Below, piece by piece: positions 37,241 through 46,024 of a DNA stretch of 64,000 bases. Position numbers and translations under genes: made by a program. The stretch lies in the NCBI GenBank assembly GCA_001314655.1, contig LJSF01000028.1, positions 108,347 to 172,346 of the forward strand, written 5' to 3'. Origin of the DNA: Rhodobacteraceae bacterium HLUCCA08. Lineage in GTDB: Bacteria; Pseudomonadota; Alphaproteobacteria; Rhodobacterales; Rhodobacteraceae. The notes below the pieces were generated by a model. The model saw only the letters and a list, made by a program, of their open reading frames with translations, had not been told where the DNA came from and did not search any database. Every line of letters begins with the position of its first letter. The stretch's first letter is position 1.

Positions 37241-38578
37241 TCACGCGGCCGAGCGTTGCCCCGTCGTCGCCGGGTCGGTCGCGTCCACCCGGAAGACGGA
37301 TACGTCCTGTTCCAGCCGGTCGGATTGCGTGCCCAGGGCGCGGGTTTCTTCGGTGGTCTGCTGCACCATGCCGGCATTCTGCTGGGTGACGCTGTCCAGC
37401 TGGGCGACCGCGCGGTTGATTTCGCTCAGCGTGGTTGCCTGTTCACCAAGGCCCGAGCTGATGCCGCGTATCCCGTCCGAGATCGTCGCGACCTGGGTGA
37501 AGACCCGGTCAAGCTCGTCTCCGGCATCCGAGACCAGGCGCACGCCCTGGCCGACATGATCGGCGCTTTGCTGGATCAATCCTTTGATATCGCTGGCGGA
37601 ATCCGAGGTGCGTTGGGCCAGCGCCCGGACTTCGGAGGCGACGACGGCAAAGCCCTTGCCGGCCTCTCCGGCGCGGGCGGCCTCGACCCCGGCGTTGAGC
37701 GCCAGCAGGTTGGTCTGGAAGGCGATGTCGTCGATCACACCGATGATGTTGGAGATATGTTCGGAACTGTCACGGATCCGTTCCATCGCCTGAATGACGG
37801 TTTCGACCAGCTGCCGGCTGCCTTCGGTCACGCTGCGGGTTTCGTCGGCCGCCGCGTCGATTTCGCGGGCGTGATCGGCCGTTGTCGTGGCATTGGCGGT
37901 CAGTTCCTCGACCGCGGCGGCGGTCTGTTCCAGGGTCGCCGCCTGGGTTTCGGTTCGGGTGGCCAGATCCTGCGAGGCGGTGGTGATCTTGCGGGCGGCG
38001 GTGTTGATCTCGCGGGCCGTGGTGCGGACATTGGCGACCAGCGCGCAGAGATGATCGAGGCTGGCGTTGAATTGCCGGCCGAGCGGGGCCAGGTCGCGCA
38101 CCGGGGTGTCGGGGATGCGGTGGGTGAGGTTCAGGTCCGCCAGCTGCGCCAGACCGTCCGCAAGCTCGTCGATCGCGCGTTGCCGGTCGGTGATTTCGGT
38201 GGCGACCTTGACGACCCGTTCGACGCGCCCCTCGTTGTCGATCACCGCGGCATAGGTGGCCTGGATCCAGATCGTTTCGCCGCCCTTGGTGACGCGGGGA
38301 AACTGGTCGGTGAAGCTTTCCCCGTCGCGCAGACGTTGCCAGAACCGTGCATAGGTATCGGTGACGGTGAATTCGGGGTCGACGAAGATCGAATGATGTT
38401 TCCCCTGCACCTCCTCCTCGGTGTATCCCAGCGCGGCGAGGAAATTGTCGTTGGCGGTCAGGATCGTGCCATCGGGCGTGAAATGGATCACCGCCTGGGT
38501 GTCCATCACCATGCGCAACAAGGCGTCTTCCTCGGTCGAACGGGAGGCAGGGGCGGCGGGGCGGCGAAACAATGGCAT
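37241..38578 (-). CDS. Soluble methyl-accepting chemotaxis protein with a PAS domain
   Basis: The 445-residue protein has no membrane segment. A PAS domain (about residues 20-140; motifs [21 protein letters not shown] and [12 protein letters not shown]) is followed by a helical linker and a methyl-accepting signalling domain. The highly conserved hairpin tip ([20 protein letters not shown], then [15 protein letters not shown]) is intact. It should sense a cytoplasmic ligand or redox state and signal to CheA. It lies alone, with a CtrA-like box 58 bp upstream. Confidence 0.93.
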   Translation of the reverse strand: MPLFRRPAAPASRSTEEDALLRMVMDTQAVIHFTPDGTILTANDNFLAALGYTEEEVQGKHHSIFVDPEFTVTDTYARFWQRLRDGESFTDQFPRVTKGGETIWIQATYAAVIDNEGRVERVVKVATEITDRQRAIDELADGLAQLADLNLTHRIPDTPVRDLAPLGRQFNASLDHLCALVANVRTTAREINTAARKITTASQDLATRTETQAATLEQTAAAVEELTANATTTADHAREIDAAADETRSVTEGSRQLVETVIQAMERIRDSSEHISNIIGVIDDIAFQTNLLALNAGVEAARAGEAGKGFAVVASEVRALAQRTSDSASDIKGLIQQSADHVGQGVRLVSDAGDELDRVFTQVATISDGIRGISSGLGEQATTLSEINRAVAQLDSVTQQNAGMVQQTTEETRALGTQSDRLEQDVSVFRVDATDPATTGQRSAA

Positions 38579-38635
38579 GACAACTCCTGAAACGGGTGGC
38601 GTCGGGCAGCGCGCGGCGTCGTTGTGTCAGGACCG

Positions 38636-38652
38636 GGCTAAGATTCCGTAAA
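38636..38652 (-). promoter_or_regulatory. CtrA-like box upstream of the chemoreceptor
   Basis: On the minus strand TTTA-CGGAATC-TTAGCC matches the CtrA consensus TTAA-N7-TTAACC at 8 of 10 positions. It is 58 bp before the start codon of the soluble chemoreceptor. Confidence 0.35.
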
Positions 38653-38700
38653 GGGCTCTGGCCCGGGAGCGCTGCGTTCCGGGGGCCGGCGGCTCGCACG

Positions 38701-38728
38701 AAAAGGGCCGCACCCGAAGGCGCGGCCC
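38701..38728 (-). terminator. Rho-independent terminator of rpsF-rpsR-rplI
   Basis: On the minus strand a 10-bp GC stem with one mismatch and a UUCG loop is followed by UUUU. It lies 25 bp after the rplI stop codon, closing the operon. Confidence 0.85.
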
Positions 38729-38753
38729 TGTCGCATGCGGGATGGTCCGTCGA

Positions 38754-39383
38754 TCAGGCGTCGTCGGTGTCGGCCCGGGCCGCGGCGCGGTCTTCGGGGG
38801 TTTCGACCAGGTCGCCGTCGTCCATGCCGGCGGCGCCGATATCGTCGAACAATTCCTGGATCTCGAATTCCGCCGCGGCTTCCTCTTCGGCGGCCAGTTC
38901 CTGGATCGACTTGCCGGAGGCCTGCAGTTCGGCCTCTTCGGTCGAGCGGGCGACGTTCAGGGTGATCGTCACCTCGACCTCGGGGTGCAGGATCACGGTG
39001 ACGTCATGCAGGCCGAGGTCCTTGATCGGGCCGGACAGGGCGATCTGTTTCTTGTCGATCGAGAATCCGGCCGCGGTGGCCGCGTCGGCGGCGTCGCGCG
39101 GGGTCACCGAGCCATAAAGCGCACCGCCGTCGGAGGCGGAGCGAATCACGACGAATTTCTGCCCGTCGAGCTGTTCGCCCAGGGATTCGGCTTCCTTGCG
39201 GGTTTCCAGGTTGCGCGCTTCGAGCTGCGCCTTCTGGGTTTCGAAGGCCTTCAGGTTGGCCGCATTGGCGCGCAACGCCTTGCCCTGGGGCAGCAGGAAG
39301 TTGCGGGCATAGCCTTCCTTGACCGAGACGACTTCGCCCATCTGGCCCAGCTTGGCCACGCGTTCGAGAAGGATGATTTCCAT
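38754..39383 (-). CDS. rplI: 50S ribosomal protein L9
   Basis: L9 binds 23S rRNA and helps maintain reading frame. The 209-residue product has the signature [24 protein letters not shown] near residues 11-34, the long central helix, and the C-terminal domain ending at about residue 150. A further ~50-residue acidic tail (rich in Glu, Asp and Ala) makes it longer than E. coli L9; such tails are usual in Rhodobacterales. It is the last gene of the rpsF-rpsR-rplI operon. Confidence 0.96.
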   Translation of the reverse strand: MEIILLERVAKLGQMGEVVSVKEGYARNFLLPQGKALRANAANLKAFETQKAQLEARNLETRKEAESLGEQLDGQKFVVIRSASDGGALYGSVTPRDAADAATAAGFSIDKKQIALSGPIKDLGLHDVTVILHPEVEVTITLNVARSTEEAELQASGKSIQELAAEEEAAAEFEIQELFDDIGAAGMDDGDLVETPEDRAAARADTDDA

Positions 39384-39395
39384 GTCTATGGCTCC

Positions 39396-39623
39396 TTACT
39401 TCACGGCGTAGGGCAGCAGCGCCAGAAAGCGCGCGCGCTTGATCGCGCGGGCCAGCTTGCGCTGGTTCTTGGCGCCGACGGCGGTGATGCGGGACGGCAC
39501 GATCTTGCCGCGCTCCGAGATGTAGCGCTGCAGAAGCCGCACGTCCTTGTAGTCGATGGTCGGCGCGCCGTCGCCCTCGAACGGGTCGGTCTTGCGGCGG
39601 CGGAAAAATGGTTTGGCTGCCAT
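39396..39623 (-). CDS. rpsR: 30S ribosomal protein S18
   Basis: S18 is a small rRNA-binding protein of the 30S platform and pairs with S6. The 75-residue product contains [21 protein letters not shown] and the basic [21 protein letters not shown], both diagnostic. It lies between rpsF and rplI. Confidence 0.97.
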   Translation of the reverse strand: MAAKPFFRRRKTDPFEGDGAPTIDYKDVRLLQRYISERGKIVPSRITAVGAKNQRKLARAIKRARFLALLPYAVK

Positions 39624-39649
39624 GGCTTTGAGTCCTTTCGCTTTTTCGG

Positions 39650-40006
39650 TCAGTTGCGGTCGCGGCGACGGCTGTCGCGTTCGTCGCGCTTCTGCATCTG
39701 GACCGAGGGGCCGTCCTCGTGGGCGTCGACCTTGATGGTCATCACGCGCATGACATCGTCATGCAGGCGCATGAGGCGCTCCATCTCCTGGACCGCCGGC
39801 GCGGGCGCGTCGGTGCGCAGGAAGGCGTAGTGGCCCTTGCGGTTCTTGTTGATCTTGTAGGCCATGGTCTTGACGCCCCAGTATTCCTGGTCGACGAGCT
39901 TGCCGCCGTTGTCGGCAAGAACGGTCCCGAAATGTTCGATGAGGCTTTCGGCCTGCGCGTTGGACAGGTCCTGACGCGCGATGAATACATGCTCGTACAG
40001 CGGCAT
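39650..40006 (-). CDS. rpsF: 30S ribosomal protein S6
   Basis: The 118-residue product starts [15 protein letters not shown] and contains the family region [20 protein letters not shown]. The charged C-terminal tail [11 protein letters not shown] resembles other alphaproteobacterial S6. The ATG at 40006 matches the family N-terminus. It opens the operon, with a strong promoter about 110 bp upstream. Confidence 0.96.
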   Translation of the reverse strand: MPLYEHVFIARQDLSNAQAESLIEHFGTVLADNGGKLVDQEYWGVKTMAYKINKNRKGHYAFLRTDAPAPAVQEMERLMRLHDDVMRVMTIKVDAHEDGPSVQMQKRDERDSRRRDRN

Positions 40007-40116
40007 GCCTACTCCATTTCTGTCGCGGCGCATTTCAACGGGCGGGGGGAGGCCCCTTCCGCTCCCCACCCACGAGAGACTGCGCGGTTCATGTGATCTG
40101 CGCGGAAGGATGGGGC

Positions 40117-40144
40117 CTTATACAGGCTTCGCGCAGCGGTTCAA
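40117..40144 (-). promoter_or_regulatory. Likely promoter of rpsF operon
   Basis: On the minus strand TTGAAC (40144-40139), a 16-bp spacer and TATAAG (40122-40117) form a near-consensus sigma-70 promoter. The implied leader of about 105 nt before rpsF could hold an S6:S18 autoregulatory site, as known in other bacteria; I did not identify one. Confidence 0.6.
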
Positions 40145-40232
40145 GCCCCGCCGGCCGGGCGTCGCCGCGCTGCGGCACGGGCGTTCAATCGCCGCGGAGG
40201 CGCCGCATTCCCGCCCGGATTGGCGCTCATGG

Positions 40233-40249
40233 TTAACGAAGGCTTAACC
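40233..40249 (+). promoter_or_regulatory. Perfect CtrA box, TTAA-N7-TTAACC
   Basis: TTAA-CGAAGGC-TTAACC matches the full CtrA consensus at all ten fixed positions, in the orientation of the gene that starts 25 bp downstream at 40274. At that distance it could overlap the promoter and either activate or repress. Confidence 0.55.
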
Positions 40250-40273
40250 ATGACACGCCGAGGAGGCCGATCC

Positions 40274-40906
40274 ATGACCATCGCCGCGAAATTCGACACC
40301 GCCACGGCGGCCCCGTCCCATGCCGGGTTCGGCACTGGCGCCGAAGCGGCGGTATCGCCGGTCCGCGACAGGTATTGGGGGTTCACGGTCGCCCCGCTGA
40401 TCCAGATCGACGCGACCGAGCTTGTGCTGCGCGGCGTGGCTCTGCTGGTCGGCGGCGCGGCGGCCCTGGCCGGCCTGGGCCTCTGGCTGGTGCCCGCGGT
40501 CGTCTTTGCCGGCCCGGCGCTGGGGATCAAGATGCTCGGCTCCGTCGGGCTGGCGATGATCGCGGCGCTGCTGTTGCGTCAGGGCGTGCGCGGGCGCGCG
40601 GTGCATCTGGAGGTCGATACCCGCCTGGGCGAATTGCGCGAGGTGGTGACCCACATGACCGGCCGGACCGAGGTCCTGTCGGTGCATGGCGTCGATACCG
40701 TGACCGGGATCGAGATGGTCCAGGCGACCGACGGCGCGCCACGGGCGCAATTGCAGATCACGGTGGAGTCCGGCGCGCGGCTGGTCGCCGGCGAAGGCGC
40801 GCCCTTCGCCCTGGCCGCATTGCAGCGCCGGCTGGAGACCGCCCTGGGCCGCGACACGGCCGTCGAAAGCGCCGCGGCGCGCTACTTTGCCGGCTGGTCG
40901 GCCTGA
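40274..40906 (+). CDS. Unknown membrane protein behind a perfect CtrA box
   Basis: I do not recognise this 210-residue protein. A ~45-residue N-terminal segment precedes two hydrophobic helices in the middle (LVLRGVALLVGGAAALAGL, about residues 55-75, and a second, LGSVGLAMIAALLLRQG, about 90-110). A ~100-residue C-terminal soluble domain follows, with alternating beta-like segments (VHLEVDTRLGELREVV, RTEVLSVHGVDTVTGIEMV). The ATG at 40274 follows a strong GAGGAGG site; other ATG codons at 40220 and 40250 lie within or before the CtrA box. A terminator follows. Function is not known. Confidence 0.8.
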   Translation: MTIAAKFDTATAAPSHAGFGTGAEAAVSPVRDRYWGFTVAPLIQIDATELVLRGVALLVGGAAALAGLGLWLVPAVVFAGPALGIKMLGSVGLAMIAALLLRQGVRGRAVHLEVDTRLGELREVVTHMTGRTEVLSVHGVDTVTGIEMVQATDGAPRAQLQITVESGARLVAGEGAPFALAALQRRLETALGRDTAVESAAARYFAGWSA

Positions 40907-40935
40907 ACGATCCCGACCCGCCCCGCGATCCGAAG

Positions 40936-40959
40936 GCCGCCCCCCCGGGCGGCTTTCTT
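40936..40959 (+). terminator. Rho-independent terminator
   Basis: A 7-bp stem GCCGCCC / GGGCGGC with a CCCC loop is followed by TTTCTT. It lies 30 bp after the CtrA-box membrane gene and isolates it from fabD. Confidence 0.75.
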
Positions 40960-41022
40960 GCCTTGCGCCCCCGGAACGCGCTAAGGGGCGGCAACGTTCA
41001 CAGGACCAGCGGCGGGGGTTTC

Positions 41023-41961
41023 ATGCGCGCATTCGTTTTCCCGGGGCAGGGTGCCCAGACCATCGGCATGGGCCAGGACCTGGCCCGACGCTGGCCCGAG
41101 GCGAAAGCGGTCTTCGACGCGGTCGACGCGGCCCTGGGCGAGAACCTGTCGCAGCTGATCTGGGAGGGCGATGCCGCGGCGCTGACCCTGACCGAGAATG
41201 CGCAGCCGGCGCTGATGGCGACCTCGATGGCGGCGATGGCGGCGCTGCGGGCCGAGGGGGTTGGCGTGGAGGCGGCCGGCTTTGTCGCGGGGCATTCGCT
41301 GGGCGAATATTCCGCGCTGTGCGCCGCCGGCGTGTTTAGCCTGGCCGATACGGCGCGGCTGCTGCGGATCCGGGGCCGGGCGATGCAGGCGGCGGTGCCG
41401 GTCGGGCAGGGGGCGATGGCGGCGCTGCTGGGGCTGGACCTGGACGGTGCGCGCAAGGTGGCCGAGGCCGCGGCCCAGGGCGAGGTCTGCGCGGCCGCCA
41501 ATGACAACGATCCGGGCCAGGTGGTGATCTCGGGGCACACGGCGGCGGTGGAGCGCGCGGTCGGGATCGCCAGGGAGGCCGGCGCGAAACGCGCGGTGCT
41601 GTTGCCGGTGAGCGCGCCGTTCCATTGCGCCCTGATGCAGCCCGCCGCCGCGGCGATGGCCGAGGCCCTGGCCGAGGTGACGATGCAGCCCCCCGCCGTG
41701 CCGCTGGTGGCCAATGTGCAGGCCGAAGCGGTGCAGGACCCGGAGCGGATCCGCGCCTTGCTGGTGGCCCAGGTCACCGGCGCGGTGCGCTGGCGCGAGA
41801 GCGTGGCCTGGATGGTCGGCCAGGGTGTGACCGAGTTCTGGGAAATCGGCGCCGGCAAGGCGCTGTCGGGCATGATCCGGCGGATCGAGCGCGCGGCGGC
41901 GACGCGCCAGGTCGGCACCCCCGACGAGGTCACGGCGGCGGTGGCGGGCGCCGTCGGTTGA
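41023..41961 (+). CDS. fabD: Malonyl-CoA:ACP transacylase
   Basis: FabD moves malonate from CoA to acyl carrier protein for fatty acid synthesis. The 312-residue product begins MRAFVFPGQGAQTIGMG, has the active serine in GHSLGEYSAL (near residue 90) and the second active-site region PVSAPFHCALMQPA with catalytic His. It starts the cluster fabD-fabG-acpP-fabF. Confidence 0.97.
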   Translation: MRAFVFPGQGAQTIGMGQDLARRWPEAKAVFDAVDAALGENLSQLIWEGDAAALTLTENAQPALMATSMAAMAALRAEGVGVEAAGFVAGHSLGEYSALCAAGVFSLADTARLLRIRGRAMQAAVPVGQGAMAALLGLDLDGARKVAEAAAQGEVCAAANDNDPGQVVISGHTAAVERAVGIAREAGAKRAVLLPVSAPFHCALMQPAAAAMAEALAEVTMQPPAVPLVANVQAEAVQDPERIRALLVAQVTGAVRWRESVAWMVGQGVTEFWEIGAGKALSGMIRRIERAAATRQVGTPDEVTAAVAGAVG

Positions 41962-41964
41962 AGG

Positions 41965-41996
41965 CGCGCAAGAATTTTACGTAAAATTCTTGCGCG
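41965..41996. terminator. Perfect 32-bp palindrome, TTACGTAA core (copy 2)
   Basis: Bases 41965-41996 are a perfect palindrome centred on ACGT with arms TTTT/AAAA, AAGAA/TTCTT and GCGC outward. It lies three bases after the fabD stop codon, before fabG. Compared with copies 1 and 3 the AAAATT block is replaced by AATTTT, so the core is TTTTACGTAAAA. Confidence 0.6.
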
Positions 41997-42054
41997 GCCG
42001 CGGGAATGGAATGCGGGCCGCTTGCGGGCAGTCGCGGACAGGGAGATGAGAAAC

Positions 42055-42792
42055 ATGTTTGATCTGAGCGGAAAATGCGCGCTTGTGACCGGCGCTTCGG
42101 GCGGGATCGGCGGGGCCATCGCCGCCGCATTGCATGGCGCGGGCGCGACCGTGGCGCTGAGCGGCACGCGGGTCGAGCCGCTGCAGGCGCTGGCGGCCGA
42201 GCTGGGCGAGCGGGCCCATGTGCTGCCCTGCAACCTGTCGGACCGGGCCGAGGTCGACGCGCTGGTCGGCCGTGCCGCCGAGGCGATGGGCGCGGTCGAT
42301 ATCCTGGTCAACAATGCCGGCATCACCCGCGACAACATCTTCATGCGGATGTCGGACGCGGAATGGGACGCGGTGCTGGAGGTCAACCTGACCTCGACCA
42401 TGCGGCTGTGCAAGGCGGCGATCCGGCCGATGATGAAGGCGCGCTGGGGGCGGATCGTCAATATCGGCTCGATCGTCGGGGCGACGGGCAATCCGGGCCA
42501 GGCGAATTACGCCGCCGCCAAGGCCGGGATGGTGGGGATGTCGAAATCGATCGCCTACGAGGTGGCCAGCCGGGGCATCACCGTCAATTGCGTCGCGCCG
42601 GGCTTTATCGCCACCGCGATGACCGACAAGCTGACCGAGGAACAGAAAGAGCGGATCAACGCCCAGATCCCCGCCGCGCGCATGGGCAGCCCCGACGAGA
42701 TCGCGGCGGCCGTGCTCTATCTGGCCAGCCCCGAGGCGGCCTATGTGACCGGTGCGACGCTGCATGTGAACGGCGGGATGGCGATGCTGTGA
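42055..42792 (+). CDS. fabG: 3-oxoacyl-ACP reductase
   Basis: FabG reduces 3-ketoacyl-ACP with NADPH. The 245-residue short-chain dehydrogenase has the dinucleotide motif TGASGGIGGAI near residue 13, NNAG, the catalytic Ser in NIGSIVG and the Y-x-x-x-K pair in NYAAAKAG. The start MFDLSGKCALVTG is conserved. It lies between fabD and acpP. Confidence 0.97.
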   Translation: MFDLSGKCALVTGASGGIGGAIAAALHGAGATVALSGTRVEPLQALAAELGERAHVLPCNLSDRAEVDALVGRAAEAMGAVDILVNNAGITRDNIFMRMSDAEWDAVLEVNLTSTMRLCKAAIRPMMKARWGRIVNIGSIVGATGNPGQANYAAAKAGMVGMSKSIAYEVASRGITVNCVAPGFIATAMTDKLTEEQKERINAQIPAARMGSPDEIAAAVLYLASPEAAYVTGATLHVNGGMAML

Positions 42793-42821
42793 CGGCGCCG
42801 CGGGGCGGCCGGTGAAAGCGT

Positions 42822-42849
42822 TTGCCTTGACCGGATTCTCTGCTATAGG
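42822..42849 (+). promoter_or_regulatory. Likely acpP promoter
   Basis: TTGCCT (42822-42827), a 16-bp spacer and TATAGG (42844-42849) lie in an AT-richer patch about 130 bp before acpP. A small GC hairpin follows in the leader. A separate strong promoter is expected because acyl carrier protein is very abundant. Confidence 0.5.
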
Positions 42850-42978
42850 CCCCCAGACGGATTTGGCGGGGCGGTTTCGCCCCGTCGCAAAACGGCCTGA
42901 GCAGGGCCGATCATCGCCCCCGGAGGGCAACCCATCCAAGGGGCGACCGAAAGCCCCGACAGGAAGTGAGGAACAGAC

Positions 42979-43212
42979 ATGAGCGACGTCGCTGATCGCG
43001 TGCGCAAGATCGTGGTGGAACACCTCGGCGTGGAAGAAGACAAGGTCGTCGAAAGCGCGTCCTTCATCGACGACCTCGGCGCCGACAGCCTGGACACGGT
43101 CGAGCTGGTGATGGCCTTCGAAGAGGAATTCGGCATCGAGATCCCCGATGACGCGGCCGAGACCATCCAGACCTTCGGCGATGCGGTGAAGTTCATCTCG
43201 GACGCGCAATAA
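42979..43212 (+). CDS. acpP: Acyl carrier protein
   Basis: The 77-residue acidic protein carries growing fatty acids on a phosphopantetheine attached to the Ser in [17 protein letters not shown]. Start [17 protein letters not shown] is standard. It has its own promoter and a strong terminator. Confidence 0.98.
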   Translation: MSDVADRVRKIVVEHLGVEEDKVVESASFIDDLGADSLDTVELVMAFEEEFGIEIPDDAAETIQTFGDAVKFISDAQ

Positions 43213-43236
43213 GCGCTGTCGCCGGGAACGGAAACG

Positions 43237-43268
43237 GGGCGGTCCTGACGGGCCGCCCTTTTGTTTTG
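43237..43268 (+). terminator. Rho-independent terminator of acpP
   Basis: A 9-bp stem GGGCGGTCC / GGGCCGCCC with loop TGAC is followed by TTTTGTTTT. It lies 24 bp after the acpP stop codon. Confidence 0.88.
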
Positions 43269-43269
43269 C

Positions 43270-43579
43270 GGGGCCGGGGATCACGTCGATCGGCGCCCGC
43301 ACCGGTGCCGCGGGCCGCGACCGGGCGGGCGGCCTCCCTGGTCGGAGACCGGACGCCACCCGCAGGGTCGTGCCGATCGCCGAAACCGCGGGGGTCCCGA
43401 GCCGGGCGACGGTCCACCGCGCGGCCCGGCACGCCCATGGGCAAGGCCCCGCCGCCGATCGGCAGGCGTCGGCCGAGGGGTGGGGCGGCACGGGCGCGTG
43501 ATGCGCATGGACTTGCCCCTGCGGCCCGCTGCGGGGTATCAGGGCCTTCAATATCGACGAAACGAGGTGAGGGCGGAAG
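43270..43579. other. Gene-free GC-rich stretch before fabF
   Basis: No convincing gene is seen in these 310 bases. Open frames exist on both strands but their products are Arg/Gly/Pro-rich, as expected for shadows of very GC-rich DNA. It could hold the fabF promoter or a decayed gene; a weak AT-richer patch (tttgcccctgcgg, tcaatatcga) lies near 43515-43560. Confidence 0.5.
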
Positions 43580-44839
43580 ATGCGGCGTGTCGTGGTAACG
43601 GGGCTGGGGCTCGTGACTCCTCTGGCCGATGGGGTCGAGGCCAGCTGGAGCCGGCTTCTGGCCGGGCAATCGGGCGGCGGGCCGATCACCGGGTTCGACC
43701 CCGAAGGGTTGGCCACGACCTATGCCTGCGAAGTGCCGCGCGGCGATGGCAGTGACGGCACCTTCGATGCCGATGCCTATATGGAGCCCAAGGAACAGCG
43801 CAAGGTCGACACCTTCATCCTGTTCGGCATGGCCGCCGCCGAGCAGGCGGTGAAGGATGCCGGCTGGATGCCCACCGACACCGAGGCGCTGGAGCGCACC
43901 GGAGTGCTGATCGGATCGGGCATCGGGGGGCTGAATTCGATCGCCAACACCGCGGTTCTGATGGAGGAAAAGGGCCCCCGCCGGGTCAGCCCGTTCTTCG
44001 TGCCGGGCGCGCTGATCAACCTGATCTCGGGGCAGGTGCAGATCCGTTACGGCTTTCGCGGGCCGAACCATTCGGTGGTCACCGCCTGTTCGACCGGCGC
44101 CCATGCGATCGGCGACGCGGCGCGGCTGATCCAGCATGGCGATGCCGACGTGATGATCGCCGGCGGCGCCGAGGCGGCGATCTGCAAGATCGGGATCGCC
44201 GGGTTCAACGCCTGCAAGGCGCTGTCGACCAAGCGCGCGCATGAACCCGACAAGGCCAGCCGGCCCTATGATGCGGATCGCGACGGTTTCGTGATGGGCG
44301 AGGGCGCGGGCATCGTGGTCCTGGAGGATCACGACCACGCCAAGGCCCGCGGCGCGAAGATCTATGCCGAGGTCAAGGGCTACGGGATGTCGGGCGATGC
44401 CTATCACATCACCGCGCCGTCCGAGGATGGCGAAGGCGGCGAGCGGTCGATGCGCGCGGCGCTGCGCAATGCCGGGCTGGCGGCCACGGATATCGACTAT
44501 ATCAACGCCCATGGCACCAGCACCATGGCCGACACGATCGAGTTGAAGGCGGTCGAGCGGCTGCTGGGCGATCATGCCGGCAATGTGACGATGTCGTCGA
44601 CCAAGTCGTCGACCGGGCACCTGCTGGGCGCGGCCGGGGCGATCGAGGCGATCTTTTCGATCCTGGCGATCCGCGACCAGGTCGCGCCGCCGACGATCAA
44701 CCTGGACGACCCGGCGGTCGAGACCCCGATCGACCTGGCGCCGAACGCCCGGCGCGACCGCGCGATCCGCTACGCGCTGTCGAATTCCTTCGGCTTCGGC
44801 GGCACCAATGCGAGCGTGATCTTCGGAAAGGTCGACTAG
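43580..44839 (+). CDS. fabF: 3-oxoacyl-ACP synthase II
   Basis: FabF elongates acyl-ACP by condensation with malonyl-ACP. The 419-residue product has the Cys-His-His triad: Cys in VVTACSTGAHAIGDA (near residue 170), His in NAHGTSTMADT and His in STKSSTGHLLGAAG. The start MRRVVVTGLGLVTPLADG is standard. mltG begins immediately after its stop codon. Confidence 0.97.
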   Translation: MRRVVVTGLGLVTPLADGVEASWSRLLAGQSGGGPITGFDPEGLATTYACEVPRGDGSDGTFDADAYMEPKEQRKVDTFILFGMAAAEQAVKDAGWMPTDTEALERTGVLIGSGIGGLNSIANTAVLMEEKGPRRVSPFFVPGALINLISGQVQIRYGFRGPNHSVVTACSTGAHAIGDAARLIQHGDADVMIAGGAEAAICKIGIAGFNACKALSTKRAHEPDKASRPYDADRDGFVMGEGAGIVVLEDHDHAKARGAKIYAEVKGYGMSGDAYHITAPSEDGEGGERSMRAALRNAGLAATDIDYINAHGTSTMADTIELKAVERLLGDHAGNVTMSSTKSSTGHLLGAAGAIEAIFSILAIRDQVAPPTINLDDPAVETPIDLAPNARRDRAIRYALSNSFGFGGTNASVIFGKVD

Positions 44840-46006
44840 ATGTGGCGACACATCGCCGCCAATGCGCTGAGCTTGTTGATCGTCGTGCTGTTCCTGGCCG
44901 GTGGGCTGGTCGTCTGGGGCAGCAATGAATACCGTGCCGAGGGGCCGCTGGGGGCGCCGATCTGCCTGCAGGTGCCGCGCGGCGCCTCGATGGGCGGCGT
45001 CAGCGAGGACCTGGTGAGCCGCGGCGCGGTGTCCTCGGACACGCTGTTCCGGATCGGCGCGGATTATGCCGGCAAGACCGGCGATCTGAAGGCCGGCGCC
45101 TTCCTGGTGCCGGCGGGGGCGTCGATGGAGCAGATCGTCGATATCGTGACCCGCGGCGGGGCCAGCACCTGCGGCACCGAGGTGGTCTATCGCGTCGGCG
45201 TCACCCGGACCCTGGTCGATGTGCGCGAGCTTGACCCGGCCTCGGGCGATTACGTGCAGCTGGCGCGGTTCGAACGCGGCGAAGAGCCCCCGGCGGAGTA
45301 TCTGCAGGTGTCCGAGGCTGCCGATACGCAATTTCTGGCCATCGTCGCGCCGGGCGTGACCAGCTGGACCGTGGTGCAGGAGCTGAACGCGATCCCGCAG
45401 CTGGCGCCCAATGACGGCACGGTGCCGCCCGAAGGCGCGCTGGCCCCGGCCGATTATGCCTTTCAGCCGGGCGATGCGGCGCAGGATATCCTGGACCGGA
45501 TGGTCGCGGCGCAGGACCGGATCCTGGCCGCGGCCTGGGACACCCGCGCCGCGGGGCTGCCCTACGAGACGCCGCAAGAGGCGCTGATCATGGCCTCGAT
45601 CGTGGAAAAGGAAACCGGCCTGGCCGAAGAGCGGGGCCGGGTCGCCAGCGTCTTTGTCAACCGGTTGAACCAGGGGATCAAGCTGCAGACCGACCCGACG
45701 GTGGTCTATGGCATCACCCTGGGCGAGGGCAATCTGGGCCGCGGCCTGCGCCAGTCCGAGCTGCGCGCGGCGACGGCCTACAACACCTATGTCATCGACG
45801 GGTTGCCGCCGACCCCGATCGCCAATCCGGGCCGCGACGCGATCGAGGCGGCGCTGAACCCCGACGCCACCGAGTTCCTGTTCTTCGTCGCCGCGACGCT
45901 GGACCCGGCCGATGGCCACATCTTTGCCGAGACCTATGACCAGCACCGGGTCAACGTGGAGGCCTACCGCGCGCTGGAGGCCGAGGCGGCGGCCAGCGGC
46001 AACTGA
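44840..46006 (+). CDS. mltG: Endolytic peptidoglycan transglycosylase MltG
   Basis: MltG cuts glycan strands inside the cell wall and sets their length. The 388-residue product has an N-terminal membrane anchor (ALSLLIVVLFLAGGLVVW) and a YceG-type catalytic domain with the Glu in IMASIVEKETGLAEERG followed by QTDPTVVYGI. It starts on the base after the fabF stop codon. It is the last gene before the GTA cluster. Confidence 0.95.
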   Translation: MWRHIAANALSLLIVVLFLAGGLVVWGSNEYRAEGPLGAPICLQVPRGASMGGVSEDLVSRGAVSSDTLFRIGADYAGKTGDLKAGAFLVPAGASMEQIVDIVTRGGASTCGTEVVYRVGVTRTLVDVRELDPASGDYVQLARFERGEEPPAEYLQVSEAADTQFLAIVAPGVTSWTVVQELNAIPQLAPNDGTVPPEGALAPADYAFQPGDAAQDILDRMVAAQDRILAAAWDTRAAGLPYETPQEALIMASIVEKETGLAEERGRVASVFVNRLNQGIKLQTDPTVVYGITLGEGNLGRGLRQSELRAATAYNTYVIDGLPPTPIANPGRDAIEAALNPDATEFLFFVAATLDPADGHIFAETYDQHRVNVEAYRALEAEAAASGN

Positions 46007-46024
46007 CCCGTTGCGCGGGTATCG

